DNA of 64,000 nucleotides, taken from an uncultured Bacteriovorax sp. (GTDB taxonomy: Bacteria > Bdellovibrionota > Bacteriovoracia > Bacteriovoracales > Bacteriovoracaceae). The position numbers and the translations under genes are program-made. The stretch spans positions 92,269 through 156,268 of the forward strand of contig CAMLMH010000008.1 in the NCBI GenBank assembly GCA_946481315.1, written 5' to 3'. Of this stretch, positions 1 to 9,454 are shown in pieces. The notes beneath the pieces are model-generated. The model saw only the letters and a program-made list of their open reading frames with translations, did not search any database and was not told the origin of the DNA. Numbering within the stretch: the first letter of the stretch is position 1; every line of letters starts with the position of its first letter.

Positions 1-1041
1 TAAAATTGCTGACTGCGGAATATTTAAGATTGGCGTTGATAGCATTGAGCCGAAGACTCCGCCATTAGTAATTGAGAATGTTCCGCCTGACATTTCCTCA
101 ATGGTGATTTTTCCATCACGCGCTTTGGTCGCCAGGGCGAGAATTTCTTTTTCAATATCGGCAAGACTTAGTTCTTCAGCATTCCGAACGACTGGAACAA
201 CCAGACCTTTTGGCGTTGAGACCGCAATGCCGATATCAGCATAATCGTGATAAATGATTTCATCACCATTGATTTGCGCGTTCACTGCCGGGAATTCTTT
301 AAGTGCAATTGTACAGGCCTTAGTAAAAAAAGACATAAAGCCCAGACCCACACCGTGCTTTTTAGTAAACGCTTCTTTGTATTTTTTACGCAGTTCCATC
401 AGGGCAAACATATCGACTTCGTTAAAAGTCGTAAGCATCGCTGTTGTATTTTTTGCTTCAACTAGTTTCGTCGCAATTGTTTTACGAAGACGAGTCATCT
501 TTTCCTGACGAACGCCGCGCTTGTCTGAGGACTTTCTCGACACAACTGGTGTTTTAGCACTTTCTGTTGAGCTGGGGTGCGCCGCTGGCGCGGCTTTTAG
601 CGCGTCTTCTTTCGTTATACGACCGTCTTTACCAGATCCTTTAACATCACTAGCGGCCACGTTTTTCTCATCAAGAATTTTACGAGCTGCTGGACTTGGT
701 ATGTTTACTTCTTTTGACGATGCTGGAGCTGGTGCTGCTGCCGGAGCAGAAGCCTGCTTAGGAGCTTCACTTTTCGCCGCTGCTGCTGGGGCAGAAGCCT
801 TAGCCGCTGACGTATCTAATTCACCGATTTTCTCGCCAATTTTTAATTCGGCGCCTGCTTCGGCCATGATTTTAAGCACACCGGAACTTGGTGCAGGAAG
901 TTCCATCGATGCTTTATCTGATTCTATTTCACAAACCGCCTCACCTTCATTGACGTATTCACCGTCTTTTTTCAACCATGATGAAAGTGTAACTTCTGTA
1001 ACTGACTCGCCGATCACCGGAATTTTTAATTCAACACTCAT
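1..1041 (-). CDS. sucB: Dihydrolipoyl succinyltransferase, E2 of 2-oxoglutarate dehydrogenase (3' end off window)
   Basis: E2 component of the 2-oxoglutarate dehydrogenase complex, moving succinyl groups from lipoate to CoA in the TCA cycle. The 347 visible codons run in frame to the left edge, so the C-terminal end is missing. An N-terminal lipoyl domain carries the lipoylated lysine in EIESDKASMELPAP (about residues 38-51). An Ala/Pro-rich linker follows, then an E3-binding domain (PSPAARKILDEKNV) and the start of the catalytic acyltransferase domain. The ATG at 1041 follows an AAAGGAT Shine-Dalgarno and lies 23 bases after the sucA stop, so the two genes form one operon. The SDK lipoyl context and the sucA neighbour favour SucB over the pyruvate E2. 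The HxxxD catalytic motif would lie outside the window. Confidence 0.95.
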   Translation of the reverse strand, partial: MSVELKIPVIGESVTEVTLSSWLKKDGEYVNEGEAVCEIESDKASMELPAPSSGVLKIMAEAGAELKIGEKIGELDTSAAKASAPAAAAKSEAPKQASAPAAAPAPASSKEVNIPSPAARKILDEKNVAASDVKGSGKDGRITKEDALKAAPAAHPSSTESAKTPVVSRKSSDKRGVRQEKMTRLRKTIATKLVEAKNTTAMLTTFNEVDMFALMELRKKYKEAFTKKHGVGLGFMSFFTKACTIALKEFPAVNAQINGDEIIYHDYADIGIAVSTPKGLVVPVVRNAEELSLADIEKEILALATKARDGKITIEEMSGGTFSITNGGVFGSMLSTPILNIPQSAIL

Positions 1042-1064
1042 ATTCTTTTATCCTTTTTGGGTCC

Positions 1065-3800
1065 TTATTTAGCAAAAGCCTGGGTTACGATATCTGCTTG
1101 TTCTTTTTTATGGACGTTGGAAAATCCGGTTGCCGGACTTGATGTCGCTTTTCGGGCGATGACCTTAAAGCCTTCAAACACATCCATGAAACGAGTCAAA
1201 TAGGACCAGTAGCCCATATTGATTGGTTCTTCCTGAACCCACACTTTTTGTGCGTCTTTATATTTTGCCAGGATCTTTTTTAATTGTTTTTGCGGTAACG
1301 GGTGAAGTTGTTCCAGACGAACAATTGCGACATCGTCACGTTTATCGGCAATCTTCTTTTCGTACATATCGTAATAAACTTTTCCAGTACACAGAATAAG
1401 TTTGGACACTTTTTTGCCCGTGTTCGGATCATCAATCACTTCCTGGAAGCGACCATTTACGAATTCTTCTTTAGCCGATGTACATCGTGGATCGCGTAGC
1501 AGTGATTTGGGAGTGAGAACGACGGCAGGTTTTCTGAAAGACCATTTTACCTGGCGACGAAGAAGGTGGAACATGTTGGCCGGAGTTGTGGCATTAGCAA
1601 CGACCATGTTGTTGTCAGCTGCCAGCTGCAGGTAACGCTCCGGGCGGGCACTGGAGTGTTCCGGGCCTGCGCCTTCATGTCCGTGAGGAAGTAACATCAC
1701 CAGTCCATTCATTCGCTGCCACTTCACTTCTGCTGAAGAGAGGTATTGATCGATAATGATCTGTGCTCCATTGGAGAAATCTCCAAATTGCGCTTCCCAG
1801 ATCGTTAAGGCCTTAGGTGTTCCCCAGGCATAACCAAATTCAAATCCAAGTACTGCGTATTCAGAAAGAAGTGAATTGTAGATGGAGACATAACCCTGGT
1901 TCGGAGCGATGTGCTCCAGCCCGCAGTAAGATTCATTGGTGTTTTCATCCACCACTTTGGCGTGACGGTGAGAAAACGTTCCGCGGATCACATCCTGTCC
2001 AGTAAAGCGCAACGGATGCCCTTCGGATAACAGTGAGCCATAAGCGAGAAGTTCAGCAGAGGCCCAGTCGAGCTTGTCATTTTTAAATGCCTGCTCACGG
2101 TCTTCTAAAACTTTCTGTGTTTTTTTCATTAGCTGCATACCAGCTGGAACCATGTTGATGGCCTTCGACACTTTTTCAAGAGTCGCGAGAGAAACTCCGG
2201 TAGCAGGAGATTCATCGAATGAATTTTCGCTGGAAAATTCAATTCCTTCCCAGTCTTTATGCGGGCCTTTTTGTTTTCCAGGAACCGCTTTTTCACGAAC
2301 ATTGTTGAAGCGGTCAGAGAGAAGTTTTTTGTATTCTTCTATCATTTCGTGCGCCAGTTCAGCTTTAATCGCACCGCCGGAGAGCAGTTTATCGAGGTAG
2401 AGCTCGCGTGGGTTTTTATGTTTTGTAATCAGGCCGTAAAGTGTGGGCTGAGTATAACGTGGCTCATCCCCTTCGTTGTGACCGTGTTTACGGTAACAAA
2501 CCATATCGATAAAAATATCTTCTTTAAATTTTTGTCTGAATTCTACAGCGAGTTCAACAGCATAAATCACGGCTTCCGGATCATCACCGTTTACCTGAAT
2601 AATCGGAGCTTCCACTGTTTTAGCAACGGATACACAGTAGTGGCTTGAACGAGCGTCTTCGATATCGGTCGTAAAACCAATCTGGTTGTTGATAACAAAA
2701 TGGATCGAGCCCCCTACAGAGTATCCCTTGAGCTTACTCATCTGCACGGTTTCGTAGACAACACCTTGTCCGGCAACCGCCGCATCACCATGAATGATAA
2801 TCGGAATGACTTTCGACTGATCGCCCGAGTAGTGCACGTCTTCTAAAGCACGACAATAACCGATGGCCACAGGTGCAACCGTTTCAAGGTGGGAAGGATT
2901 TGGTAAAAGTTTTACAAACACTTCCTTGTTGGATTCTGTTTTAATCGTGGACGTAAACCCCATGTGATACTTTACGTCTCCGCTGTGTCCGGCCTGCTCT
3001 TCAAGTGAGCCACCTTCAAATTCAGTAAAGATGTATTCGTAAGTTTTTCCGACAGTGTTGGCCAGTACATTGAGTCGCCCTCGGTGGGCCATACCAATGA
3101 CGAATTCTTTTGCTCCGAGTTCAGCGCCTTTGTTAATAATGGCATCCAGGGCCGGAATCGTTGCTTCCCCGCCTTCGAGTGAGAAGCGCTTTTGTCCCAC
3201 GTATTTTGTCTGCAGGAAGTTTTCAAAAACGTTTGCTTCATTGAGCTTTTTTAAGATGCGTTTTTTCTTTTCAATTGGCAGATCGAGATGTTTGGCCGTC
3301 GATTCGATTCGCTCGCGCATAAAGCGTCGTACGTCTGTATTGTTGGAATGCATGTACTGAAAACCGATGTGGCCACAGTAGATATGTTTTAAATGATCGA
3401 GGATCTGATCGAGTGTTGCCGGTCCAAGGCCTACGAACTCTCCACACTGAAAAACAGTGGAGCGATCAGCATCTGAGAGTCCATATTCTTCAAGCGAGAT
3501 GCGTGCTTTGCGATCACGCCGAGGCCGGATAGGATTGGTGATGGCAAGAAGGTGTCCGCGCGTTCGGAATGATTGGATTAATCTGAAGACATTAAATTCG
3601 GCGCGCAGTTTCTGATCACTGATGCCTTCGCCGGAACTTCCGCTTGTTCCGAAACTGACGTTGCTAAATTCGAAACCCTGAAAAAATCTTTGCCAGGATT
3701 CGTCCACCGACTGAGGATTAGATCGAAACGATTCATATAAAGAATCTATAAACGTAATGTCTGAGCTGGAGAGATGAGAAAAATCGATATTTTTCGACAT
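1065..3800 (-). CDS. sucA: 2-oxoglutarate dehydrogenase E1 component
   Basis: Thiamine-diphosphate-dependent decarboxylase that commits 2-oxoglutarate to succinyl-dihydrolipoamide. The 911 residues are close to the usual SucA length (about 930). The N-terminus (SSSDITFIDSLYESFRSNP) is the typical short E2-binding segment, followed by the YxGHIGFQYMH block and the ThDP/transketolase core with FVIGMAHRGRLNVL, IIHGDAAVAGQGVVYE and HGHEGAGPEHSSARPER. The terminal domain ends in the usual QEEPINMGYW and P-x-TG regions. It is the first gene of a sucA-sucB pair. The ATG has only a weak GGGA-type ribosome site. A small AACAC-CAAA-GTGTT inverted repeat lies just upstream (3822-3835). Confidence 0.97.
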   Translation of the reverse strand: MSKNIDFSHLSSSDITFIDSLYESFRSNPQSVDESWQRFFQGFEFSNVSFGTSGSSGEGISDQKLRAEFNVFRLIQSFRTRGHLLAITNPIRPRRDRKARISLEEYGLSDADRSTVFQCGEFVGLGPATLDQILDHLKHIYCGHIGFQYMHSNNTDVRRFMRERIESTAKHLDLPIEKKKRILKKLNEANVFENFLQTKYVGQKRFSLEGGEATIPALDAIINKGAELGAKEFVIGMAHRGRLNVLANTVGKTYEYIFTEFEGGSLEEQAGHSGDVKYHMGFTSTIKTESNKEVFVKLLPNPSHLETVAPVAIGYCRALEDVHYSGDQSKVIPIIIHGDAAVAGQGVVYETVQMSKLKGYSVGGSIHFVINNQIGFTTDIEDARSSHYCVSVAKTVEAPIIQVNGDDPEAVIYAVELAVEFRQKFKEDIFIDMVCYRKHGHNEGDEPRYTQPTLYGLITKHKNPRELYLDKLLSGGAIKAELAHEMIEEYKKLLSDRFNNVREKAVPGKQKGPHKDWEGIEFSSENSFDESPATGVSLATLEKVSKAINMVPAGMQLMKKTQKVLEDREQAFKNDKLDWASAELLAYGSLLSEGHPLRFTGQDVIRGTFSHRHAKVVDENTNESYCGLEHIAPNQGYVSIYNSLLSEYAVLGFEFGYAWGTPKALTIWEAQFGDFSNGAQIIIDQYLSSAEVKWQRMNGLVMLLPHGHEGAGPEHSSARPERYLQLAADNNMVVANATTPANMFHLLRRQVKWSFRKPAVVLTPKSLLRDPRCTSAKEEFVNGRFQEVIDDPNTGKKVSKLILCTGKVYYDMYEKKIADKRDDVAIVRLEQLHPLPQKQLKKILAKYKDAQKVWVQEEPINMGYWSYLTRFMDVFEGFKVIARKATSSPATGFSNVHKKEQADIVTQAFAK

Positions 3801-3821
3801 AAGGCAATCCCATTGCGAATT

Positions 3822-3835
3822 AACACCAAAGTGTT
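3822..3835. promoter_or_regulatory. Small inverted repeat in the sucA upstream region
   Basis: AACAC-CAAA-GTGTT lies 22-35 bases upstream of the sucA start codon. Further upstream on the minus strand, TTAAAG and TATATT are 17 bases apart and could be a weak promoter. The repeat could be an operator, or only a hairpin in the leader; nothing in the window decides. Confidence 0.25.
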
Positions 3836-3934
3836 TTAATCAGTTAAAATTAAGGAGATCTTAATATAAATCTAAGATATCAAAACTTTAAGCTTTTTTT
3901 CTCGTTGGGAAGAAATGTTCTCTCTAAAAACAAC

Positions 3935-4429
3935 CTACGCCAGACAGCATTTTTTAGCCTTTTTACCTGAACCACAGGTGCAAGGATCATTGCGGCCGAT
4001 TTTAGGTTCGGTTCTTCTGAAAGTATTGTTCTGAAGAATACCATCTACGAAGAACCACTCTCCCTTTTCTTTTTTGAAGGTGCTCAATTCATGGTGAGTT
4101 TGCTCTGCTCCATTGAAAACAAACTTACATTTGAATTCGACTTTCCCTTCTGAGTCATTCTCCGAACCTTTCTCTGTGTTCCGAATCTCTAAACCAAGCC
4201 AGTCAGAATTAGTGGCCCAGCTTCGCACCCCTTCCATATCGAGTTCAGCTCTGGTCTTAGGATGATGAGTTTTTTCCACGTAATCAAGTTCTCCAACAGC
4301 AAACGCTGAGTAGCGAGAACGCATCAGGGCCTCAGCGGTCGGGGCCTTTTTAGTTCCGGTTATATAGAGGCTGCAGCAATCTGCATAAGTTAAATTGGAT
4401 CCGCAAGGACAGTGATTAACGTGGTTCAT
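3935..4429 (-). CDS. ychJ: YchJ-family SEC-C motif protein
   Basis: A 164-residue protein of the YchJ/UPF0225 family. An N-terminal SEC-C zinc motif ([13 protein letters not shown], about residues 8-20) is followed by the family's central NTF2-like region ([23 protein letters not shown]). A second SEC-C motif closes the protein ([16 protein letters not shown]). SEC-C motifs bind zinc and in SecA contact SecB and ribosomes; the role of YchJ itself is not established. AGGGAG precedes the ATG, and the gene follows the methyltransferase stop by 9 bases, so it is the last gene of a three-gene operon. Confidence 0.9.
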   Translation of the reverse strand: MNHVNHCPCGSNLTYADCCSLYITGTKKAPTAEALMRSRYSAFAVGELDYVEKTHHPKTRAELDMEGVRSWATNSDWLGLEIRNTEKGSENDSEGKVEFKCKFVFNGAEQTHHELSTFKKEKGEWFFVDGILQNNTFRRTEPKIGRNDPCTCGSGKKAKKCCLA

Positions 4430-4438
4430 AAATTCTCC

Positions 4439-5086
4439 CTAAAACCTGAATAACAGATCAGTAAAATGTGTTGAGTCTTCATCAAAATGAACTTTGCTCT
4501 CCAGCAACCGACTGGAGACAAAGGTAAAATGCGGCCTGATCAGCTTTAAGTATTTTTCCTTAGAGCGATGGATCGCATACTCATCCTTGAATTCAACGAC
4601 TTCAATTTGTCGCTTGAGCTCTAGATTAGTGGGTACAGAGAAATAAAGAAAGCGGATTCTTTGGGCCATGACCGGTAAAACCGCATTGATTTCTTCATCG
4701 CTCAGGTATTGAAAAACCGATGTGCACAGTCCTAAGTCAAACGTTCGGTCTTTCTTGTAATCTTTTTTTGCCCAAGTGAGCAAATCGATGTTTTCAAGTG
4801 AAAGTTTTGTGCCTTCCACGGCCAGTTTCTTTTTACTGACCAGTTCAAAGGGATGCAAGGATGGTTCAATCCCATGGGCGCGATAGGGTTTAAACGTCCG
4901 CAAGACCTCTTTAAAGAGAACTCCCAGCCCAAAGCCCAGGTCAATGACCGAGCTCACGTCCACGCTTTCCAGCTGCAAAATGGCCTTCATGTATGCCGCA
5001 TGTTCTTTGGCATTCATGATATTGTCCATTTCTTCTGGTTCAGCGTAATTTTTGTCCCAATAATCTTTATCAAAGCCTTTTGTCAT
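4439..5086 (-). CDS. SAM-dependent methyltransferase, class I
   Basis: A protein of 215 residues with a Rossmann-type methyltransferase core. The motif I region is SSVIDLGFGLGVLFKEVL, followed by the acidic motif II strand (AHGIEPS) and a motif IV-like segment (FDLGLCTSVFQYLSDEE). The substrate is unknown. I place the start at the ATG at 5086 (MTKGFDKDYWDKNY), four bases after the stop of the upstream membrane-protein gene. A longer reading would overlap that gene and adds no conserved residues. The WDKNYAEPE opening resembles that of small-molecule methyltransferases. Confidence 0.8.
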   Translation of the reverse strand: MTKGFDKDYWDKNYAEPEEMDNIMNAKEHAAYMKAILQLESVDVSSVIDLGFGLGVLFKEVLRTFKPYRAHGIEPSLHPFELVSKKKLAVEGTKLSLENIDLLTWAKKDYKKDRTFDLGLCTSVFQYLSDEEINAVLPVMAQRIRFLYFSVPTNLELKRQIEVVEFKDEYAIHRSKEKYLKLIRPHFTFVSSRLLESKVHFDEDSTHFTDLLFRF

Positions 5087-5090
5087 AACA

Positions 5091-5453
5091 TCAGGCCAGC
5101 TTAGTGATGGCCGCAATGACAGCGGTGAATACCACGCCGGCCGCGATCAGCCCCAGCCCTACTTTTGCTTTTTTACTCTGCATTCTGAAGATGGCCACTA
5201 AAATAGCATTTAGCAGAATCCAGGCGATAATTTTTATCCAGATCCACAGCGGAAAAGGCTCCCCGTGTTTAAACTGCAGCCGGGCAATCAGACCCATTCC
5301 CCCTACAAAAACCAGCAGACTTAAAAATCCCAGACAGATTTTGAAGTGTTTGTTGGGAATCCAGCGGCCTTCGCCAATAACAATCCCTGTCGCACTCATC
5401 AGCATCATCAACGTAAACAAATGCAGAATTTTGTAAACTTCATACGAAATCAT
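5091..5453 (-). CDS. Small four-helix inner-membrane protein
   Basis: A 120-residue, very hydrophobic protein with four predicted membrane helices (about residues 8-27, 40-58, 70-90 and 98-116) and few charged residues between them. The pattern, with an N-terminal KILHLFTLMM segment, loosely resembles SirB/CopD-like small membrane proteins, but I see no diagnostic motif. The ATG has a good Shine-Dalgarno (GAGGTGA). It is the first gene of an operon with the methyltransferase and ychJ. Function unknown. Confidence 0.75.
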   Translation of the reverse strand: MISYEVYKILHLFTLMMLMSATGIVIGEGRWIPNKHFKICLGFLSLLVFVGGMGLIARLQFKHGEPFPLWIWIKIIAWILLNAILVAIFRMQSKKAKVGLGLIAAGVVFTAVIAAITKLA

Positions 5454-5515
5454 GATTTCACCTCAAACACTAGAGTAAATTAGTTTTGGTTTCTCACTAA
5501 GAATATCTTTTAGCT

Positions 5516-5543
5516 TTCACATAATCAAACTCTTCATTAAAAT
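5516..5543 (+). promoter_or_regulatory. Promoter placed for a leaderless transcript of the 5550 gene
   Basis: TTCACA (5516-5521), a 16-base spacer and TAAAAT (5538-5543). The -10 ends 6 bases before the ATG at 5550, which has no Shine-Dalgarno. Transcription would start at about the A of ATG. Confidence 0.5.
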
Positions 5544-5549
5544 GGTTTT

Positions 5550-6293
5550 ATGCAGATGTGGACCAGCCGACAATACAAAAAAGAAGACAAGATCTACCGG
5601 GGTGCTTTCAATTACTACCGTAATGAAAATATTTACGCCGAAGAGATGTTTGACGTTTACCGGGACAAAAAAGAACAGAGTTTGCACTACGTTTCCGAGG
5701 CCGTGGTGAAAGTCACCACCGGAGAAATTCTCAATCTGCACGTAGAATACATCATCAATAAAGAATATATTCCCCAGTATGTGATGGTTCAGAAGATCAT
5801 GGGCAAGGAATCAACCAAAGAAGTTTATGAATACGTTCAAAGACGTAATCATCTCGCTTATCGCTTCAGTAACAATAAAGACGAAGATCAGACGGACGAA
5901 ATTGCCACCGCCCCTAAATACCACATTGCCACTCCGACCGCGGCCAGCTCAATGCTCTTTATGCGTTCCAAAAAGTTTGATGCCAGCGGGAAAAACTCTT
6001 TCAACATTTTAGTGGGTTTCAACCAATGGGATTTTAAAGCAACTCCCGTCTTCAAGAACGTCATTCTAGAAAGGGCCAACCTCACCACAGAAAAAATCAC
6101 AGTCGACGGCCAAAGTGTGCAGGCCACGCAGTACAAAATGTATGATGAAGGGACTGACTTCAAAAATATTAAAGAGCCCCCGCACATCAAGATTTACCTC
6201 TCTCAGCACGGGGCCATTCCCTATCTCATCCGCTCGGATGACGGAACCAAAATTCAGATTAAGTATCTGAACGATCTGAGTGAGAAAGAGTAG
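5550..6293 (+). CDS. Conserved-looking protein of unknown function
   Basis: A 247-residue protein with no signal peptide or membrane segment at the chosen start. It alternates beta-rich stretches (VVKVTTGEILNLHVEYIINKEYIPQYVMVQKI; ITVDGQSVQATQYKMYDE; IKIYLSQHGAIPYLIRSDDG). That pattern suggests a single beta-barrel or lipid/ligand-binding fold, somewhat like DUF3108-type proteins, but I cannot assign a family. It stands alone between the divergent membrane-protein operon and a convergent dinG. A promoter sits directly against its ATG. A second ATG lies two codons downstream. Confidence 0.75.
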   Translation: MQMWTSRQYKKEDKIYRGAFNYYRNENIYAEEMFDVYRDKKEQSLHYVSEAVVKVTTGEILNLHVEYIINKEYIPQYVMVQKIMGKESTKEVYEYVQRRNHLAYRFSNNKDEDQTDEIATAPKYHIATPTAASSMLFMRSKKFDASGKNSFNILVGFNQWDFKATPVFKNVILERANLTTEKITVDGQSVQATQYKMYDEGTDFKNIKEPPHIKIYLSQHGAIPYLIRSDDGTKIQIKYLNDLSEKE

Positions 6294-6299
6294 CCCGAC

Positions 6300-6320
6300 A
6301 AAAGCTCCTGTGGAGCTTTT
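6300..6320. terminator. Bidirectional terminator between the 5550 gene and dinG
   Basis: AAAAGCTCC-TGT-GGAGCTTTT, a perfect 9-bp stem with a 3-base loop. A/T ends on both sides serve the two converging genes. Confidence 0.8.
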
Positions 6321-6344
6321 GACTGCTCAGAAGATATTAAAACA

Positions 6345-9290
6345 CTAATCTTCTTTCATTGAGATCGGGCTACTGACAGTCTCTTTATGTGACAAAATAA
6401 ACTTCTCAATTTCCTCGCAGGCTTCGGATAATGGAGCGCGTTCGAGTTTGTAAGGTTCCATCAGCTTGACGAGTTTTTCCATCGTCTTTCCTTTCCACCC
6501 TTTGACCCGTGAATCGACAATCACCACTCCACCGTAATCCTGTTCAGTTCGCAGCAGACGTCCGAGTTTCTGGTGCAGAGAACGTGTGCGGTGAGAAAGA
6601 TAATAATCAGTAAATTCGTTTCCTAAATTGGCCTCAAAGAAATCGCGTCTTTCATTGATCACCAGGTCCATTCGCAGATCGGGGATTTTATCAATAAAAA
6701 TAAATTGCAGAGCATCCCCGGGAATATCAATCCCCTCACCGAAGGATTCCATCCCCAGCAAAATTCCATTGCCCGAGCGTTTGAAATCTTCCACCACACT
6801 TGTTCCCATTCCCTGAATAAAGAGCGGAATCTGTCCTTCAAATTCTTTCAGCAGAATTTCCCGTGCCGTTTCAAAACGCGTTTTTGCCGAAAATAAAAGC
6901 AGAGAACGTCCGCCCAGGTTGCGAATCAGCGGCCTGATGATTTTTAAATTGTGCTCGACAAAGTTCTGGGCGTATAAGGCCGGACCGTCATCACACAGGA
7001 AAACTTTGGTTTTGCCCCGATAATCATAAGTCGTCGGCAAATAGGTTCCGGTTTTAAAACGCCGTTCAGGCTCAAGATAAGTATAACCTGTTGCCCACTC
7101 TATTCCCCGTGCTCCTGTGTCTCCATTACCGTTTGCCAGGGTGGCCGAAGTAAAAACCACCGAAGACGATACCTTCAGCAGCTGCTCATTGACGATCCGT
7201 CCGACATCAACCGGTGAAGAAGAAAACAAATAACCGTCCTGCTCCAGATATTTCATAGACTGACAGTAATTTTTGCTCGGATTAAGCAGCTTATCAAAAG
7301 CAATCACATAGTCCGACAACTGAGAAAAAAAAGATTCAAAACGAGTAAAGGCAATGACTTCATTTTCACTTTTTAAATTTTTAACGTCCCATCGTCCGCT
7401 GTACGGAAGCAAATGATCCATGTAGGTCTGCAGAATAAAAGCGATACTCTCCAAACTGCTTAAAATTAACTGCGCCGATGTGTCCGAATGACTGGTTTTG
7501 GTGATCATCGGCAGTTCATTCCAGAATGCTTCAGTGTATTTGGGCATTCTTTTAAAATAAAAGGCCACTTTTTCGGAAAGAGGAAGCAGATGATCCATCA
7601 GCATATGATAAGTTCTGAGTGTTTCTTCCCGGATTTTTTTTATGACTTCAGTTGAATCACCTTCTTCTGCTTCATTTTGAGCAAGAAGATAAAAAAGTGA
7701 TCCCACCCCCTGCATGTGTTGCAGAGAATTGACATAAATTTCGAAACTTTTCTGGTCGATTTCCAGCGAGAAGGCTTTCGTCGCTTCTTCTTCAATTTTA
7801 TGGGCCTCGTCGACAACAATATGAGAAGGTCTTGGCATCCCTTTGGGCCAGCTGAACATCAATGAATGATTGCCGATAATGATGTTGGCTTCCCGCGCCT
7901 CTCTTAAGCCTAAAATGTAGCTGCAGTTATTTTTAAACGGACAATTTGGTCCGGAACAAGACCTGAAGTCGACGCCGATTTCGCGTTCACGCTTAGCGAG
8001 TGGCTCCATCTTGCGTTTTAAGACATAAGGCAGATCATCGCGAAGGATTTTTTTATTTCCACCCAGACGGGCGTTATGGAAAAACACTGTTTCGAAATAA
8101 AATGAGGAGAACGCATCTTCAAATGTCTGAGCGTACCCCAGTAAGGAATTTTCCGTTTCTTCCTGCCTGAAAAGAGATTCACATAAGTGATTGTTGGATC
8201 CCACTAATAATTTAATTTTAACTTCGTCTTCAGAAAGACCCAGAAATTCCCGGACGTGAGGCACGTCCTTATTAAACGCCTGATGCTGTAGTGTTTTGGT
8301 TCCGGTGGCAACCAGTACGGGCTTTTTTTCTTCCAGGGAAAAAAGAACTGACGGAATCAGATAACCAAAAGTTTTTCCTGTTCCGGTCGGTGCCTGAATC
8401 AGACTGTGAATATTATTCTTCAGCGACTGACCGGTTTTTAAGGCCAGATCAATCTGCGACTGACGTTTCTTGTAGCTGGGGTAAAGAGATTGAATTTTAT
8501 CTTCATTACTAAAGATGTTTTTGATATTGGTGCCGGAAAATTCGAGGGAAAAGTTTTTCTTCAGGTCTTTTGGCGGCAGGTATTCAGGAAAACGTTTCTC
8601 CCAGATTTTTTGCTTGGCAATCTGGACATGTTCCTCGAGTTTGAAATCAATCTGGAAAGCAATCTCGTCTAGTTCTTCATTAGTAAGATGCAGAAATTGC
8701 ATCAGATAGAATTCCTCACTTAAGATTTTTTTGTCTAATAACTGCATTTTCACAAACTGATAAAAGGCTGTATCCAGTCTGGTTAATTTCGTGGCAATTA
8801 AAACGACTTTTAAAAGATCAATGGCATCTTCAAAACCGCGGTGTTTTTCCGTCTCAGCGATGCCCCAGTCCTGGATAAAATGCTCCAGCTTAAGGGATGA
8901 GTATTCGGGAAAAAGGATGCCTAAAAATAAAAGAGTGTCGCAATATTCTTCGCGAGGAGTCCCGTCATCAATTTTATCAAAGGAGCGTTTTAAAAAACCC
9001 GCTTCAAAATCAGCATTGTGGGCTATTAGTTTAGCTCCGTATAATTCCTGAATTTCCCCTTCCACTTCCCGAAAATGGGGAGCGTGTTTAAGCATGGCAG
9101 GTGTTATTCCGGTTAATTTCTGGATAAAAGATGAGAGTTCACCCGGAAATTGCACCAGTGAAGTATATTTTTTTTGTAGCCGGATCCCGTCAAAGAGCAA
9201 AAACCCCACGTCAATGACCTGGTCATAACTGGGATCTGCGCCTGAAGTTTCAACGTCGATGACGGCCCATTTCCCTAGCCGGTTGTCCAT
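6345..9290 (-). CDS. dinG: DinG-type helicase with N-terminal 3'-5' exonuclease domain
   Basis: A 981-residue fusion of a DnaQ-like DEDDh exonuclease (about residues 8-170; WAVIDVETSG gives the DxE pair, AHNADFEAGFL a later acidic motif) with an XPD/DinG superfamily 2 helicase. Helicase motifs are QAPTGTGKTFGYLIPS (Walker A), VVDEAHKIEEEA (DEAH) and a C-terminal LGRLLRTEQDYGG motif VI. Four cysteines fit the DinG iron-sulfur pattern: one in HLCESLF, then SCSGPNCPFKNNCSY with the +5/+6 spacing of E. coli DinG. DinG unwinds R-loops and replication blocks. I prefer the ATG at 9290 (AAAGGA six bases upstream) over a TTG at 9311 that has its own AGAGGT. Confidence 0.9.
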   Translation of the reverse strand: MDNRLGKWAVIDVETSGADPSYDQVIDVGFLLFDGIRLQKKYTSLVQFPGELSSFIQKLTGITPAMLKHAPHFREVEGEIQELYGAKLIAHNADFEAGFLKRSFDKIDDGTPREEYCDTLLFLGILFPEYSSLKLEHFIQDWGIAETEKHRGFEDAIDLLKVVLIATKLTRLDTAFYQFVKMQLLDKKILSEEFYLMQFLHLTNEELDEIAFQIDFKLEEHVQIAKQKIWEKRFPEYLPPKDLKKNFSLEFSGTNIKNIFSNEDKIQSLYPSYKKRQSQIDLALKTGQSLKNNIHSLIQAPTGTGKTFGYLIPSVLFSLEEKKPVLVATGTKTLQHQAFNKDVPHVREFLGLSEDEVKIKLLVGSNNHLCESLFRQEETENSLLGYAQTFEDAFSSFYFETVFFHNARLGGNKKILRDDLPYVLKRKMEPLAKREREIGVDFRSCSGPNCPFKNNCSYILGLREAREANIIIGNHSLMFSWPKGMPRPSHIVVDEAHKIEEEATKAFSLEIDQKSFEIYVNSLQHMQGVGSLFYLLAQNEAEEGDSTEVIKKIREETLRTYHMLMDHLLPLSEKVAFYFKRMPKYTEAFWNELPMITKTSHSDTSAQLILSSLESIAFILQTYMDHLLPYSGRWDVKNLKSENEVIAFTRFESFFSQLSDYVIAFDKLLNPSKNYCQSMKYLEQDGYLFSSSPVDVGRIVNEQLLKVSSSVVFTSATLANGNGDTGARGIEWATGYTYLEPERRFKTGTYLPTTYDYRGKTKVFLCDDGPALYAQNFVEHNLKIIRPLIRNLGGRSLLLFSAKTRFETAREILLKEFEGQIPLFIQGMGTSVVEDFKRSGNGILLGMESFGEGIDIPGDALQFIFIDKIPDLRMDLVINERRDFFEANLGNEFTDYYLSHRTRSLHQKLGRLLRTEQDYGGVVIVDSRVKGWKGKTMEKLVKLMEPYKLERAPLSEACEEIEKFILSHKETVSSPISMKED

Positions 9291-9454
9291 GGATTGTCCT
9301 TTTGTGTTCAATAGATACCTCTTTTTACCAAAGTTGTGCGGCGTCTGCCAAAATCTTTATTCCCGTGCATTCTTTTTTCCTCTGATAACGCCGTATCCTA
9401 TTGATGAAACACAGGGTTTAATTTATTGTTGTCATTATTTTAAAAAGGCCATTC

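Noticed and set aside
521..1072. Alanine-rich plus-strand frame opposite sucB
   Set aside because: It is the mirror of the Ala/Pro linker of SucB and has no ribosome site or homology pattern.
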